From CAWJMD01 sp963700925 (GTDB lineage Bacteria; Actinomycetota; Actinomycetes; Actinomycetales; CAWJMD01), in assembly GCA_963700925.1 (NCBI GenBank), contig OY969553.1:1116001-1180000 (forward strand): a DNA stretch of 64,000 nucleotides, given 5' to 3'. Below are positions 23,600-32,537 of this stretch, piece by piece. Numbering within the stretch: position 1 is the first letter of the stretch; each line of letters begins with the position of its first letter. Under the pieces are notes generated by a model. The model searched no databases. It was not told the origin of the DNA and saw only the letters and a list, made by a program, of their open reading frames with translations. A program made the position numbers and the translations under genes.

Positions 23600-24133
23600 T
23601 CAGCGCTTGCTGTACTGCGGGGCCTTGCGGGCCTTCTTGAGACCGGCCTTCTTGCGCTCCTTGACCCGCGCGTCGCGGCTCAGGAAGCCGGCCTTCTTCA
23701 GGCTGGCGCGGTTGGCCTCGATGTCGATCTCGTTCAGCGCGCGGGCGATGCCGAGGCGCAGGGCCCCGGCCTGGCCGGACGGGCCACCGCCACCGATGCG
23801 CGCGATCACGTCGAAGCGGCCCTCGAGCTCGAGCAGGGTGAACGGGTCGTTGACCGACTGCTGGTGCACCTTGTTCGGGAAGTAGTTCGCCAGTTCCCGG
23901 CCGTTGATCGTCCACTGACCGGTGCCAGGCACCAGCCGGACGCGGGCCACGGCCTGCTTGCGGCGGCCGGTGGCGGCGCCGGGAGCGGTGATCGAGGTGC
24001 CGCCTCCCTTGGTGCCGGGGGTGGCGGTGGTGTAGCTGCTGGGGGCGTCGTCGACACCGTCGACGGTGTCGTCGATGTCGTCACCGACGACGACTGTGCC
24101 GCCATCGACGGGCGCTGCGGTGGGCTCGGCCAC
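23600..24133 (-). CDS. rpsI: 30S ribosomal protein S9
   Basis: 177 residues. The conserved S9 domain spans roughly residues 55-177 (TGRRKQAVARVRL, GGGPSGQAGALRLGIARAL) and ends in the invariant basic tail APQYSKR that reaches the P-site tRNA. The N-terminal 50 residues are an acidic, Val/Asp/Thr-rich extension not found in E. coli S9 (130 residues), known in other high-GC actinobacteria. Second gene after rplM, 53 bp downstream. Confidence 0.98.
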   Translation of the reverse strand: MAEPTAAPVDGGTVVVGDDIDDTVDGVDDAPSSYTTATPGTKGGGTSITAPGAATGRRKQAVARVRLVPGTGQWTINGRELANYFPNKVHQQSVNDPFTLLELEGRFDVIARIGGGGPSGQAGALRLGIARALNEIDIEANRASLKKAGFLSRDARVKERKKAGLKKARKAPQYSKR

Positions 24134-24186
24134 GGTTCTCCTCTAGGGCTGTGCTGGGTCTGCCTGGTGTGCCGGGTGCGCGAGGC

Positions 24187-24630
24187 TTACTGCGCGACCT
24201 GGGTGATCTCGAACGCCTTGGGCTGCTGGGCCGTGTGCGGGTGCTCGGGACCCGCGTAGACCTTGAGCTTGCGGAGCATCTGGCGACCGAGGGTGGTCTT
24301 CGGCAGCATGCCGCGGACCGCCTTCTCGACAGCCTTGGCCGGGTTGTCCTCGAGCAGGTGCGTGTAGCCGACCGCCTTCAGGCCACCCGGGTAGCCCGAG
24401 TGCCGGTAGGCGAGCTTCTGCTCACGCTTGTTGCCGGTCAGGGCGACCTTCTCGGCGTTGACGATGATGACGAAGTCACCGGTGTCGACGTGCGGCGCGA
24501 AGACGGGCTTGTGCTTGCCCCGCAGCAGCGTGGCGGTCTGCGCCGCCAACCGGCCGAGCACGACGTCGGACGCGTCGATGACGTGCCACTGACGCTCGAC
24601 GTCGGCGGGCTTGGGGGTGTACGTACGCAC
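24187..24630 (-). CDS. rplM: 50S ribosomal protein L13
   Basis: 147 residues from GTG 24630, giving the usual actinobacterial start RTYTPKPADVERQWHVIDA. Conserved LGRLAAQTATLLRGKHKP, VVNAEK-type and MLPKTTLGRQMLRKLKVY segments are present. First gene of rplM-rpsI. Its promoter must lie within the 126 bp separating it from the amylopullulanase stop. Confidence 0.98.
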   Translation of the reverse strand: MRTYTPKPADVERQWHVIDASDVVLGRLAAQTATLLRGKHKPVFAPHVDTGDFVIIVNAEKVALTGNKREQKLAYRHSGYPGGLKAVGYTHLLEDNPAKAVEKAVRGMLPKTTLGRQMLRKLKVYAGPEHPHTAQQPKAFEITQVAQ

Positions 24631-24727
24631 AGTCGTAGGCCTTCGTTCCGTTGCGGGAGGTGAGTCGCGGCCCCCCACACGCACGTGGCCAGGGGGCACA
24701 ACGACTCGTCAGACTACCTGGGGGCCT

Positions 24728-24749
24728 CGCACGGGGTCAAAACCGTGTG
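24728..24749 (-). terminator. Weak hairpin after the amylopullulanase gene
   Basis: CGCACGG and CCGTGTG pair over seven positions (one G-U) around an eight-base loop, starting eight bases past the stop of the upstream gene. It may end the amylopullulanase transcript before rplM. Stem length is modest, so this is tentative. Confidence 0.35.
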
Positions 24750-24756
24750 CATCGTG

Positions 24757-27700
24757 TCAGGGCTGCAGCAGCACGGCCACCGTCCGCCCCGGGATGGTCA
24801 CGGAGCCCGCCGCGATGTCCCAGGTCGTCGTCTTGACGACCGGGTCGGAGCCGTTCGCCTGCACCGGCGACAGGCTGAGCGCCTCCCCGGCGAGGCCGGG
24901 CACCGCCTGGGTCACCGAGTCGGGGCTCGCGTTGAACACCAGGAGGGCGCCGTCCAGCCGGCGGTCGACGTCGCGGCCCGGCTCGTCGTCGATGCGCATC
25001 ACGACGACGCCGGGTGCGGCGAGGTCCGTCCCACTGACCGGGAAGGTGACCTTCTGCTGGATCAGGTCGGCGGCGCCGAGCCTCAGCAGCGGTGTCTGCT
25101 TCCGCAGCTCCAGCAGGTCCTGAGCCTGAGCTGACGCCGTAGCCACCTGGGCGGCCGAGGGCTTGAGCGACGCGTCGGCGAGCAGCGGCCGCTGGAAGTC
25201 CCACTTGGCCTCGTTGTCAGGTGCCGGTGGCAGCCCGTGGCCGAACCCGTTGTCCTCGCCCGTCCAGTCGAGGGTGTTGAACCAGTCACCCGAGTCGTAG
25301 GAGTTGCGGTCGAGCGACTTGCTGCGCAGCAGGTCGGCGCCCGCGTGCCAGAACGACGGAGTCTGCGACAGCGTCGTGGTGGCGAGCGAGAGGGTGTTCA
25401 TCCTGATCCGCGCGTCCATCGGGGTGTCCTGAGGGAGCTTGTACGTGAGGGCGTCCCAGAGGGTCTCGTTGTCGTGAGCGTCGACGTAGGTGATCACCTC
25501 GACGGGCTGGTCGGCGTATCCGGCCGGTTGGCCGTTGTAGTCGACCTCGTCACCGCGCACGGGCTCACCGTCCGAGCCGGTGAACGTGAAGGCCCGAAGG
25601 TTGCCGGCCAGGCCGAGCTGCACGAGGTCGGTGACGTGGGCGAGCGTCGCCGCCTGCGTCGCGGCGTCGCCGTTGACGGGGTCGCCGTTCGGTGACCCGG
25701 CCAGGCCCGAGCCCAGCCCCTGCACGCGCGGGTTCTCGTCGAAGGGCCCCCCGCCACGCACGGCGTCGCGCAGCCGGTCCGAGAACGTGCCGATGCCGGT
25801 GCCCCCGAGCTGGCCCTGGGTCGCCTGCGTGAACCGCGCGTTGTTCGCGACCTCCCCGAAGTTCCAGCCCTCGCCGTAGAGGTAGACGGCCTTGCCGTCC
25901 ACGCCGTCCTTCTTGACCGTGAGCTGGTCGAGCGCGTGACGCACGTCGAGCATGTTCTGCTTCGAGTGGTGGCCCATCAGGTCGAACCGGAAGCCGTCGA
26001 CCTTGTACTGCTTGGCCCACAGCACCGTCGCGTCGACCATCGCCTTGCCGGCCATCGCGTGCTCGGTCGCGATGTTCTGGCAGCACGTGGAGGTCTCGAC
26101 CACGCCGCTCGCGTTGAGTCGGTGGTAGTAGCCGGGTACGACGCGGTCGAGCACGGCGTTCGCGGCCTGCCCCGACGACGTCGTGTGGTTGTAGACCTGG
26201 TCGAGCACGACCCGCAGCCCGTCGGCGTGCAGGGCGCCCACCATGGTGCGGAACTCGGCCACCCTCGCGCCGCCGTCGGCCTCGGTCGCGTAGGAGCCCT
26301 CGGGCGCCATCCAGTGGTAGGGGTCGTAGCCCCAGTTGAAGCCGTCCTCGGCGGCGACTGCCGTGACGCATGCCTGCTGCTCCGCAGAGTCGGGCGCGAA
26401 CGACTCCAGGTCGCACTGCGGTGTGGCCTGCTGAGAGCGGTCCTCCTCGACCGACGTGATGTCGAAGGTCGGCAGCAGGTGGACGGTGTTCAGCCCCGCG
26501 TCGGCCAGCGTGCGCAGGTGCTCGCGGCCGTCGCCGTCGTCGGCGAACGCGAGGTACGTGCCGCGGTGGGCCTCGGGCACGGACGTGTCACCGATCGAGA
26601 AGTCGCGCACGTGGAGCTCGTAGATGCTCGAGTCGACGGCGCGGGGCAGCTTGGGCGACGCGGTGGTGCGCCACTGCTGTGGTGCAAGTTCAGGGTTGGT
26701 GAGATCGACAGCCACGGAGCGCGTCGAGTTCAGTGTCAGAGCCACCGAGTACGGGTCGGTGACGCGGTTCGTCTCGACCTCGCCGGTGGACGGTGCGTAG
26801 ACGGTCACGTCGTACAGGTACTGGGCGTTCGTCCACTGCTTCCGACCGCGGACGGTCCAGACGCCGTCGCCGTCTCGGGTGGCCTGAACCCGTTGCGGCT
26901 CAGCGCCTTCGGAGCCAGAGGACCAGACGAGCAGGTCGACGTCCTTGGCGGTCGGCGCCCAGAGCGCGAAGGACGGGTCGCGCCCCTTCCACGTCACCCC
27001 GAGGCTGCGGTCGGCGGCGCCGGCGTACACGTCGTCGAGCACGCCGGGCACCTGCACGCCGGTGGCGTCGCGCAGGCGGTTGAGGCTGTCGTACTGGCCG
27101 ACCGCGACCTGCCCGGTGAGGATCGCACCGGCCTTGCGAGATGTGTCGCGGTCGACTCTCAGTGCCAAGGACCCGCTGAGGTGCGGGAACCGGTCAGTCA
27201 CCTTGCGCGGCAATCCCTTCGGGTCGTAGGTGAGAGCTGCGCTGTCACCACCGGTCACCGCTTCCGCGTCCAGGCCGAGTCCGCCCTCCGACGCCCAGTG
27301 CAGGCGCCAGCGGAGGGTCCGCGGGTCCGTGCCCGGCGGGATCGCGTCAGCGGGCCATGCCACCAGGTCGCGCGAAACCCATTGCGCCTTGGCCTTTGTG
27401 AGGTCAGGCGTCGCGCCCGGGGCGGCGCTGGTGATCGTCAGCACGTGCGTGGCGATGTCGTAGCTGAAGCGCACGACGGAGCCGGCCGCGGAGTTGAACG
27501 GGATGTTCGCGCCGTTGGCCTCGCCGCCGGCGCCATAGTTCTCGTCCCAGGACAGTCCGTGCGTCACCTTGACCTCGTAGCTGCCGGCGGGCAGCTGGCT
27601 GGTGGCGAACGTGGCTGTGCCGTCGCCATCGGGGTCGATCAGCCAGCTGCGCAAGCAGTTCGGGTCCCAGTCGGTGCAGCGGTCTGTCACCCCCGCGACG

Positions 27701-30600
27701 TCCGCCAGCTCGGACTGGAAGCTGCCCGCCAGGGTCATGATCGGGCCCTCGGCGTCGGACGTGACGTAGTTCGTTCGGTCGTCGTAGAAGAAGGTGACCT
27801 GGTCGGGTGGGCCGGGTGACTCGTAGGGGATGTTGGCACCATCGCGGGCGCCCCCTGCTCCGTAGTTCTCGTCCCACGAGCGTTCAAGGGCCGCCTTGTA
27901 GGCAAAGGAGTCGGCCGGCAGGTCGTACGTCCCCCGCCAGATGTCGTCGTGCGCGCCTTCAGGGTTGAGCGAGAGCTGCGCCTGGTCGCACGTCGGATCC
28001 CAGTCTGCCGCGCAGCCCATCTCGGAGTTGTGGTCTCCCGGCACCGCGACCTCGCCGGGCTGCTCGACCGGCTCGACTCCCCCGCCACCACCGGTGGGCG
28101 GGGGTGGGTCGCCGACCACGCCGTAGCTGCTGGTGGCAGAGCGGTTTCCGCTCGAGTCCTCGAGCACGGCCCGGTACTCGAACAGGGTGCCATCGGCCAC
28201 GCCGCTGACATCGTGGAAGACGCGGTACGGCGCGTTGTCGTCGGTTCCCAAGCGCGTCCACTCGGTCGTGCCGACGGGACGGTAGGCGAAGGTCACCTGC
28301 GCGAAGGCGTTCTCGGGCACGGCAGCACCGATCTCAGCGCGACCGCCGACCACGCCGCCTGCCGACGGCGACGTCATGTAGACCGCAGGTGCAGACTTCC
28401 GGTGGGGCAGTGGACTGCTGGCCTTCCACACCGAGACCGACAGCGGTGGGACGGTGACCGGAGTCCTGCCCTCGGCGTCGGTACGGAGCCTCTCGTCCGT
28501 GCCGAACAGGGGCTTCAACGTGCCCTTGCGCTGGTAGGTCGCAAGGGTCGCCGTCTTCGGCTCGTTCGAGTTGTTCGCCACCACGAGGTACTCGACCTGC
28601 TTGTCGGCGTCGACGCGGCTCACCGCGAAGATGCCTGGTTCGTTGGAGGCGTACCGATGCACCTGGGCGCCGTCGGCCAGCGTCGGGTGGTCCTTGCGCA
28701 GCTGGCTCATCTGCGAGATCGACTGGTACAGCGGGTGACTGGTGTTGTACCGGTCCTTGCTGCCACCAGCAGGGTCGCCGATCACGACGTCGTCGTTGTA
28801 GGACGCGACCTGGCTGGCGAACATGTCATGGCGAGCGTTCTGGTCTCCACCTGGATCGCCGGTGAAGCCCTGCTCGTCGCCGTAGTAGATGACTGGCTGC
28901 CCGCGCATCAGGTACATCAGCTCGTGGGCTAGCTGGTCGCGCGCCAGCAGCTCGTCGCCCGTGTAGCCCGCCTGGCTGAGCATCGAGCCGATGCGGCCCA
29001 TGTCGTGGTTACCGAGGAACGTGGGCAGCTGGTAGGCGTTGGAGTCGGTGTCGGTGTAGTAGTCGTCGCCCGCGAACAGGTCGCGAATCCCTACTGTCGG
29101 ATCGGCTCTGGCGAAGCCGGCGGCCCGAGCCTGGAACCCGAAGTCGATGGTCGACTGCAACTTGCCCTCGGTCGTGTACCGGCTCATGAACTCAGGGTTC
29201 GCGTCGAAGACCTCGCCGAACATGAAGAAGTCGTCGTTGCCCGCGTTGCGCGCGGCCTCGAGGACTCGGGGTGAGAACTCCTGCCAGAACTCCATGTTCA
29301 CGTGCTTGACGGTGTCGATACGGAACCCGTCGATTCCGAACTCGGCCCAGGTCGAGTAGATGTCGGTCATCCCGTCGACGACCTCGGGCCGCTCGGTGAA
29401 AAGGTCGTCCAGCCCGAAGAAGTCGCCGTACTCGCTGTTCTCGCCGACGAACGTTGTGTCGCCACGGTTGTGGTACATCGTCGGGTCGTTCAGCCACGCA
29501 GGAACCTTGACCGTGGCGTCGGCCGGCGGGTCGAAGGTGGGCACGTACGGGAACGAGGTGTCCGCGTCGAGCGGCGGGAAGTCGTCGCTACCGGCGAAGT
29601 CGCGGTCGTCGAACTCGTTTCCAGCGGCGTCGCGGTAGGGCCTGTCCTCCTTGGAGACGTAGTCGTACACGCCCCCCTCGTACTCGATCACGTGGGCCGT
29701 GTGGTTGGTGATCACGTCGAAGAAGACCTTCATGCCTCGGTCGTGAGCGGCGTCGACCAGCTCCTCCATGTCCTCGTTCGTGCCGAGGTGGGGGTCGATC
29801 TGCGTGAAGTCGGTGATCCAGTACCCGTGGTAGCCCGCGCTGATGTTCGCGCCCGAGCCCTGAACGGGACGGTTCTTGAACGACGGCGTGAGCCAGATCG
29901 CGGTCGTCCCCAGTCCCTCGATGTAGTCGAGCCGGCTGGTGATCCCGTCGAGGTCACCACCGTGGTAGAAGCCCTTGTGAGCTGGGTCGAGACCGGTCTC
30001 GAGGGGCCCGCCCGACAGCCCGCCGGCGTCGTTCGCGGTGTTGCCGTTGGCAAACCGGTCAGCCATCACGAAGTAGAACTGCTCCTGCGTCAGCGGCTCG
30101 CGCAGCGAGTCACTCACCAGGTTCTTGTCGGCCGGGTCTCGCGGGCCCGACAGCTCGGTCGGACGGATCGCCAGCCGGTGGGTGACGTGGTCGTAGCTGA
30201 ACTCGAGGCTCGCGGGGCCCTGCAGCACGAGGGGGATGTTGGCGCCGTCGGCCACGCCGTCCGCGCCGTAGTTCTCTTCCCAGCCGCCCCCGATCGTCAC
30301 CTTGACCTCGTAGCTGCCCGCTGGGACATCGAACGCCGTGCGGTAGACGGTCGAGCCTTCGGTCGAGGCGTCGTGCTCCAGCTCGCTCGCCTCGCAGGTC
30401 GGGTCCCAGTCGGCCGCGCACCCGAGCTCCGACTGCACCGAGCCGACCAGCGTGACCTGGTCCGGCAGCGGGTCGGCCACCGCCACGGAAGGCCCGACGG
30501 CCGACAGCAAAGCAACCACGAGAGCGGCGCCACTGACGGATCCAAGGGCACGACGCGACCGAGCGAGACGACGGGGGACGTGGTGTCGAGCGGCGGTCAT
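24757..30600 (-). CDS. Secreted bifunctional alpha-amylase/type I pullulanase (amylopullulanase)
   Basis: 1947 residues. A signal peptide (about 1-42, ending AVA before DPLPD) directs secretion. The order is: an X25-type starch module (45-135, ENYGADGVADGANI); a GH13 alpha-amylase (about 165-750) with VITNH near 290, nucleophile Asp429, acid Glu463 and Asp533; two more X25 modules (about 850-945 and 955-1055); pullulanase accessory domains (about 1070-1350); and a GH13_14 pullulanase with FNWGYDP near 1420, Asp1540 in FRFDLMG, Glu1577 in YGEGW and Asp1710 in HDNETLWD. Both catalytic sets are complete, so it should cut alpha-1,4 and alpha-1,6 bonds of starch or pullulan. ATG 30600 has GGAG upstream. 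CTTGC direct repeats upstream suggest maltose-type control. No cell-wall anchor is seen at the C-terminus. Confidence 0.95.
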   Translation of the reverse strand: MTAARHHVPRRLARSRRALGSVSGAALVVALLSAVGPSVAVADPLPDQVTLVGSVQSELGCAADWDPTCEASELEHDASTEGSTVYRTAFDVPAGSYEVKVTIGGGWEENYGADGVADGANIPLVLQGPASLEFSYDHVTHRLAIRPTELSGPRDPADKNLVSDSLREPLTQEQFYFVMADRFANGNTANDAGGLSGGPLETGLDPAHKGFYHGGDLDGITSRLDYIEGLGTTAIWLTPSFKNRPVQGSGANISAGYHGYWITDFTQIDPHLGTNEDMEELVDAAHDRGMKVFFDVITNHTAHVIEYEGGVYDYVSKEDRPYRDAAGNEFDDRDFAGSDDFPPLDADTSFPYVPTFDPPADATVKVPAWLNDPTMYHNRGDTTFVGENSEYGDFFGLDDLFTERPEVVDGMTDIYSTWAEFGIDGFRIDTVKHVNMEFWQEFSPRVLEAARNAGNDDFFMFGEVFDANPEFMSRYTTEGKLQSTIDFGFQARAAGFARADPTVGIRDLFAGDDYYTDTDSNAYQLPTFLGNHDMGRIGSMLSQAGYTGDELLARDQLAHELMYLMRGQPVIYYGDEQGFTGDPGGDQNARHDMFASQVASYNDDVVIGDPAGGSKDRYNTSHPLYQSISQMSQLRKDHPTLADGAQVHRYASNEPGIFAVSRVDADKQVEYLVVANNSNEPKTATLATYQRKGTLKPLFGTDERLRTDAEGRTPVTVPPLSVSVWKASSPLPHRKSAPAVYMTSPSAGGVVGGRAEIGAAVPENAFAQVTFAYRPVGTTEWTRLGTDDNAPYRVFHDVSGVADGTLFEYRAVLEDSSGNRSATSSYGVVGDPPPPTGGGGGVEPVEQPGEVAVPGDHNSEMGCAADWDPTCDQAQLSLNPEGAHDDIWRGTYDLPADSFAYKAALERSWDENYGAGGARDGANIPYESPGPPDQVTFFYDDRTNYVTSDAEGPIMTLAGSFQSELADVAGVTDRCTDWDPNCLRSWLIDPDGDGTATFATSQLPAGSYEVKVTHGLSWDENYGAGGEANGANIPFNSAAGSVVRFSYDIATHVLTITSAAPGATPDLTKAKAQWVSRDLVAWPADAIPPGTDPRTLRWRLHWASEGGLGLDAEAVTGGDSAALTYDPKGLPRKVTDRFPHLSGSLALRVDRDTSRKAGAILTGQVAVGQYDSLNRLRDATGVQVPGVLDDVYAGAADRSLGVTWKGRDPSFALWAPTAKDVDLLVWSSGSEGAEPQRVQATRDGDGVWTVRGRKQWTNAQYLYDVTVYAPSTGEVETNRVTDPYSVALTLNSTRSVAVDLTNPELAPQQWRTTASPKLPRAVDSSIYELHVRDFSIGDTSVPEAHRGTYLAFADDGDGREHLRTLADAGLNTVHLLPTFDITSVEEDRSQQATPQCDLESFAPDSAEQQACVTAVAAEDGFNWGYDPYHWMAPEGSYATEADGGARVAEFRTMVGALHADGLRVVLDQVYNHTTSSGQAANAVLDRVVPGYYHRLNASGVVETSTCCQNIATEHAMAGKAMVDATVLWAKQYKVDGFRFDLMGHHSKQNMLDVRHALDQLTVKKDGVDGKAVYLYGEGWNFGEVANNARFTQATQGQLGGTGIGTFSDRLRDAVRGGGPFDENPRVQGLGSGLAGSPNGDPVNGDAATQAATLAHVTDLVQLGLAGNLRAFTFTGSDGEPVRGDEVDYNGQPAGYADQPVEVITYVDAHDNETLWDALTYKLPQDTPMDARIRMNTLSLATTTLSQTPSFWHAGADLLRSKSLDRNSYDSGDWFNTLDWTGEDNGFGHGLPPAPDNEAKWDFQRPLLADASLKPSAAQVATASAQAQDLLELRKQTPLLRLGAADLIQQKVTFPVSGTDLAAPGVVVMRIDDEPGRDVDRRLDGALLVFNASPDSVTQAVPGLAGEALSLSPVQANGSDPVVKTTTWDIAAGSVTIPGRTVAVLLQP

Positions 30601-30684
30601 GGCGTGCTCCAGGGTGACGGCGCTGTCCGGGGAGGGAATCGGTCAGAACGTACGCCCCTGCGCCTGAAAGGAGAAGACCTCATC

Positions 30685-30711
30685 GCAAGAAATTTCAGAA
30701 ACCTCTGCAAG
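30685..30711 (-). promoter_or_regulatory. CTTGC direct repeats upstream of amylopullulanase
   Basis: On the minus strand CTTGCAG and CTTGCGA lie 22 bp apart, on the same face of the helix, about 90-110 bp before the start codon. The intervening bases contain the small palindrome AGAAATTTCT. CTTGCA-type repeats are known from Streptomyces amylase promoters, where LacI-family MalR/Reg1 proteins act. The match is by eye. Confidence 0.45.
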
Positions 30712-30734
30712 CCGTTTCGGGTGGACGACCGTGC

Positions 30735-32453
30735 TCAGCGGGTGCGGGCCACGCGTCCCTCGTCCCAGATCGGCTCGGTCGCCTCCACCACCTGCCCGTC
30801 CGCTCGGAACACCAGGAACCGGTCGAAGCCGCGAGCGAACCAGCGGTCGTGCGTGACGGCCACGACGGTGCCTTCGAAGGCTCCGAGCCCCGCCTCCAAC
30901 GCCTCGGCTGATTCGAGGTCGAGGTTGTCCGTCGGCTCGTCCAGCAGCAACAGGGTCGCGCCCGAGAGCTCGAGCAGCAGGATCTGAAGCCGCGCCTGCT
31001 GGCCACCGGAGAGGGTGTCGAAGGTCTGGTCTGCTGCGCCCGCCAGCTCGTAGCGGTCGAGCGCCCGGCTGGCTTCCTCGCGTCCCATTCCGGCCCGGTG
31101 CTCGTCGCCACGGTGCAGGACGTCGAGCAGGCTCCGCCCCAAGAGGTCCGGACGCGTGTGTGTCTGGGCGAACCAGCCGGGCCGCACGCGAGCGCCCAGG
31201 CGCACCGTCCCTGTGTGCTCGACGGGCTCGATACTGACGTCGCCGACCGGACGGTGCTCCAGGTCGGGATCGGAACCTCCGCGGGCGAGCAGGCGCAGGA
31301 AGTGCGACTTGCCCGACCCGTTCGACCCGAGCACCGCGACCCGGTCGCCGAACCAGAGCTCGGCGTCGAACGGCTCCATCAGCCCGGTGAGGCCGAGCTG
31401 CTCGGCGACCACCGCGCGCTTGCCCGTCCGTCCACCGCGCAGGCGCATGGTGACCTTCTGCTGCAGCGGCCTGGCCTCCGGCGGGCCGGCGGCCTCGAAG
31501 CGGCGCAGCCTGGTCTGGGCCGCCTGGTAGCGCGACGCCATGGAGTCGTTGTACGCCGCCTTCTGCTTGTACATCAGCATCAGGGTGCGCAGCTTGGCGT
31601 GTTCCTCGTCCCACCGCCGGCGCAGCTCGTCCAGCCGGGAGAAGCGTGCCTGGCGCGCCTCGTGCCACCCGCCGAACGAGCCAGGGTGCACCCACAGCGA
31701 GCTGCCCGCGGCTCCCGGCTCGAGGGTGGCGACGCGGGTCGAGACGCGGTGCAACAGCTCGCGGTCGTGGCTGACCAGCAGCACCGTCTTCGGCGAGCTC
31801 ACGAGTCGCTCCTCCAGCCACTGCTTGGCCGGGACGTCGAGGTAGTTGTCGGGCTCGTCGAGCAACAGCACCTCGTCGGGGCCGCGCAGCAGCGCCTCGA
31901 GTACCAGCCGCTTCTGCTCCCCGCCGGACAGGGTACGCACCTCCCGCCACCGCGCCCGCTCGTACGGGACGCCCAGAGCAGCGACAGTGACTGTGTCCCA
32001 AAGAGTCTCGGCCTCATAGCCGCCTGCGTCGGCATAGTCGGCGAGTGCCTGCGCGTATCGCATCTGGGTGTCGGTGTCGTCGTCCTCCATCATCGCGAGC
32101 TCGGCGACGTCTACGGCGTGGACGGCTGCGCGCACGGCCGGCGGCGCGACCGAGACGAGCAGCTCGCCCACTGTGGTCTCGTCGCGCACCGACCCGACGA
32201 ACTGGCGCATCACGCCGAGGCCACCGCTCCGGGTGACCGCCCCACGCTGGGCGGGCAGATCACCGGCGATGATCCTCAGCAGGGTCGTCTTGCCGGCGCC
32301 GTTCGGGCCGACGAGCGCCGTCCGCGAGCCGTCGCCGACGCGCAGGCCGACGTCGTCGAGGAGCGGACGGCCGTCCGGAAGGTCGTAGCCGATGCCGTTG
32401 ACGTCGATGTGGCCCACAGGGCCCAGTCTCTCGCTTCGACTGAGAGCCGTCAT
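30735..32453 (-). CDS. ABC-F family ATP-binding protein
   Basis: 572 residues with two ABC cassettes and no membrane segments. Cassette 1: Walker A GPNGAGKTTLL, signature LSGGEQKRL, Walker B LLLDEPDNYLD. A charged linker (about 250-330, RWDEEHAKLRTLMLMYKQKAAY) follows. Cassette 2: GSNGSGKSHFL, LSGGQQARL, LLLDEPTDNLD. ABC-F proteins act on the ribosome, as translation factors or antibiotic-protection proteins. The linker does not by itself show which. ATG 32453 is used; GTG 32417 (GHIDVNGIGYDL) is a reasonable shorter start. It diverges from an ABC exporter operon. Confidence 0.93.
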   Translation of the reverse strand: MTALSRSERLGPVGHIDVNGIGYDLPDGRPLLDDVGLRVGDGSRTALVGPNGAGKTTLLRIIAGDLPAQRGAVTRSGGLGVMRQFVGSVRDETTVGELLVSVAPPAVRAAVHAVDVAELAMMEDDDTDTQMRYAQALADYADAGGYEAETLWDTVTVAALGVPYERARWREVRTLSGGEQKRLVLEALLRGPDEVLLLDEPDNYLDVPAKQWLEERLVSSPKTVLLVSHDRELLHRVSTRVATLEPGAAGSSLWVHPGSFGGWHEARQARFSRLDELRRRWDEEHAKLRTLMLMYKQKAAYNDSMASRYQAAQTRLRRFEAAGPPEARPLQQKVTMRLRGGRTGKRAVVAEQLGLTGLMEPFDAELWFGDRVAVLGSNGSGKSHFLRLLARGGSDPDLEHRPVGDVSIEPVEHTGTVRLGARVRPGWFAQTHTRPDLLGRSLLDVLHRGDEHRAGMGREEASRALDRYELAGAADQTFDTLSGGQQARLQILLLELSGATLLLLDEPTDNLDLESAEALEAGLGAFEGTVVAVTHDRWFARGFDRFLVFRADGQVVEATEPIWDEGRVARTR

Positions 32454-32487
32454 CCAGATTCCGCGATAGTAACCACTCGGCAGTTGA

Positions 32488-32501
32488 TAGTAGGTGTACT
32501 A
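32488..32501. promoter_or_regulatory. Inverted repeat in ABC-F / ABC exporter divergent promoter
   Basis: TAGTA-GGTG-TACTA is a perfect 5-bp-arm inverted repeat in the 84-bp gap between the divergent starts at 32453 and 32538. The AT-rich core stands out in this GC-rich background and overlaps the likely -10 region. A GntR/YtrA- or PadR-type repressor would fit; the XRE protein three genes on is the only regulator encoded nearby. Confidence 0.45.
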
Positions 32502-32537
32502 CGATGCATTGTGAGACGACAGCGGGAGAGGTCAGCC

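Noticed and set aside
25936..27819. 627-codon plus-strand frame opposite the amylopullulanase
   Set aside because: Antisense shadow with no start signal, no motif and biased composition. The same applies to 29302-30987 and to 31098-32500.
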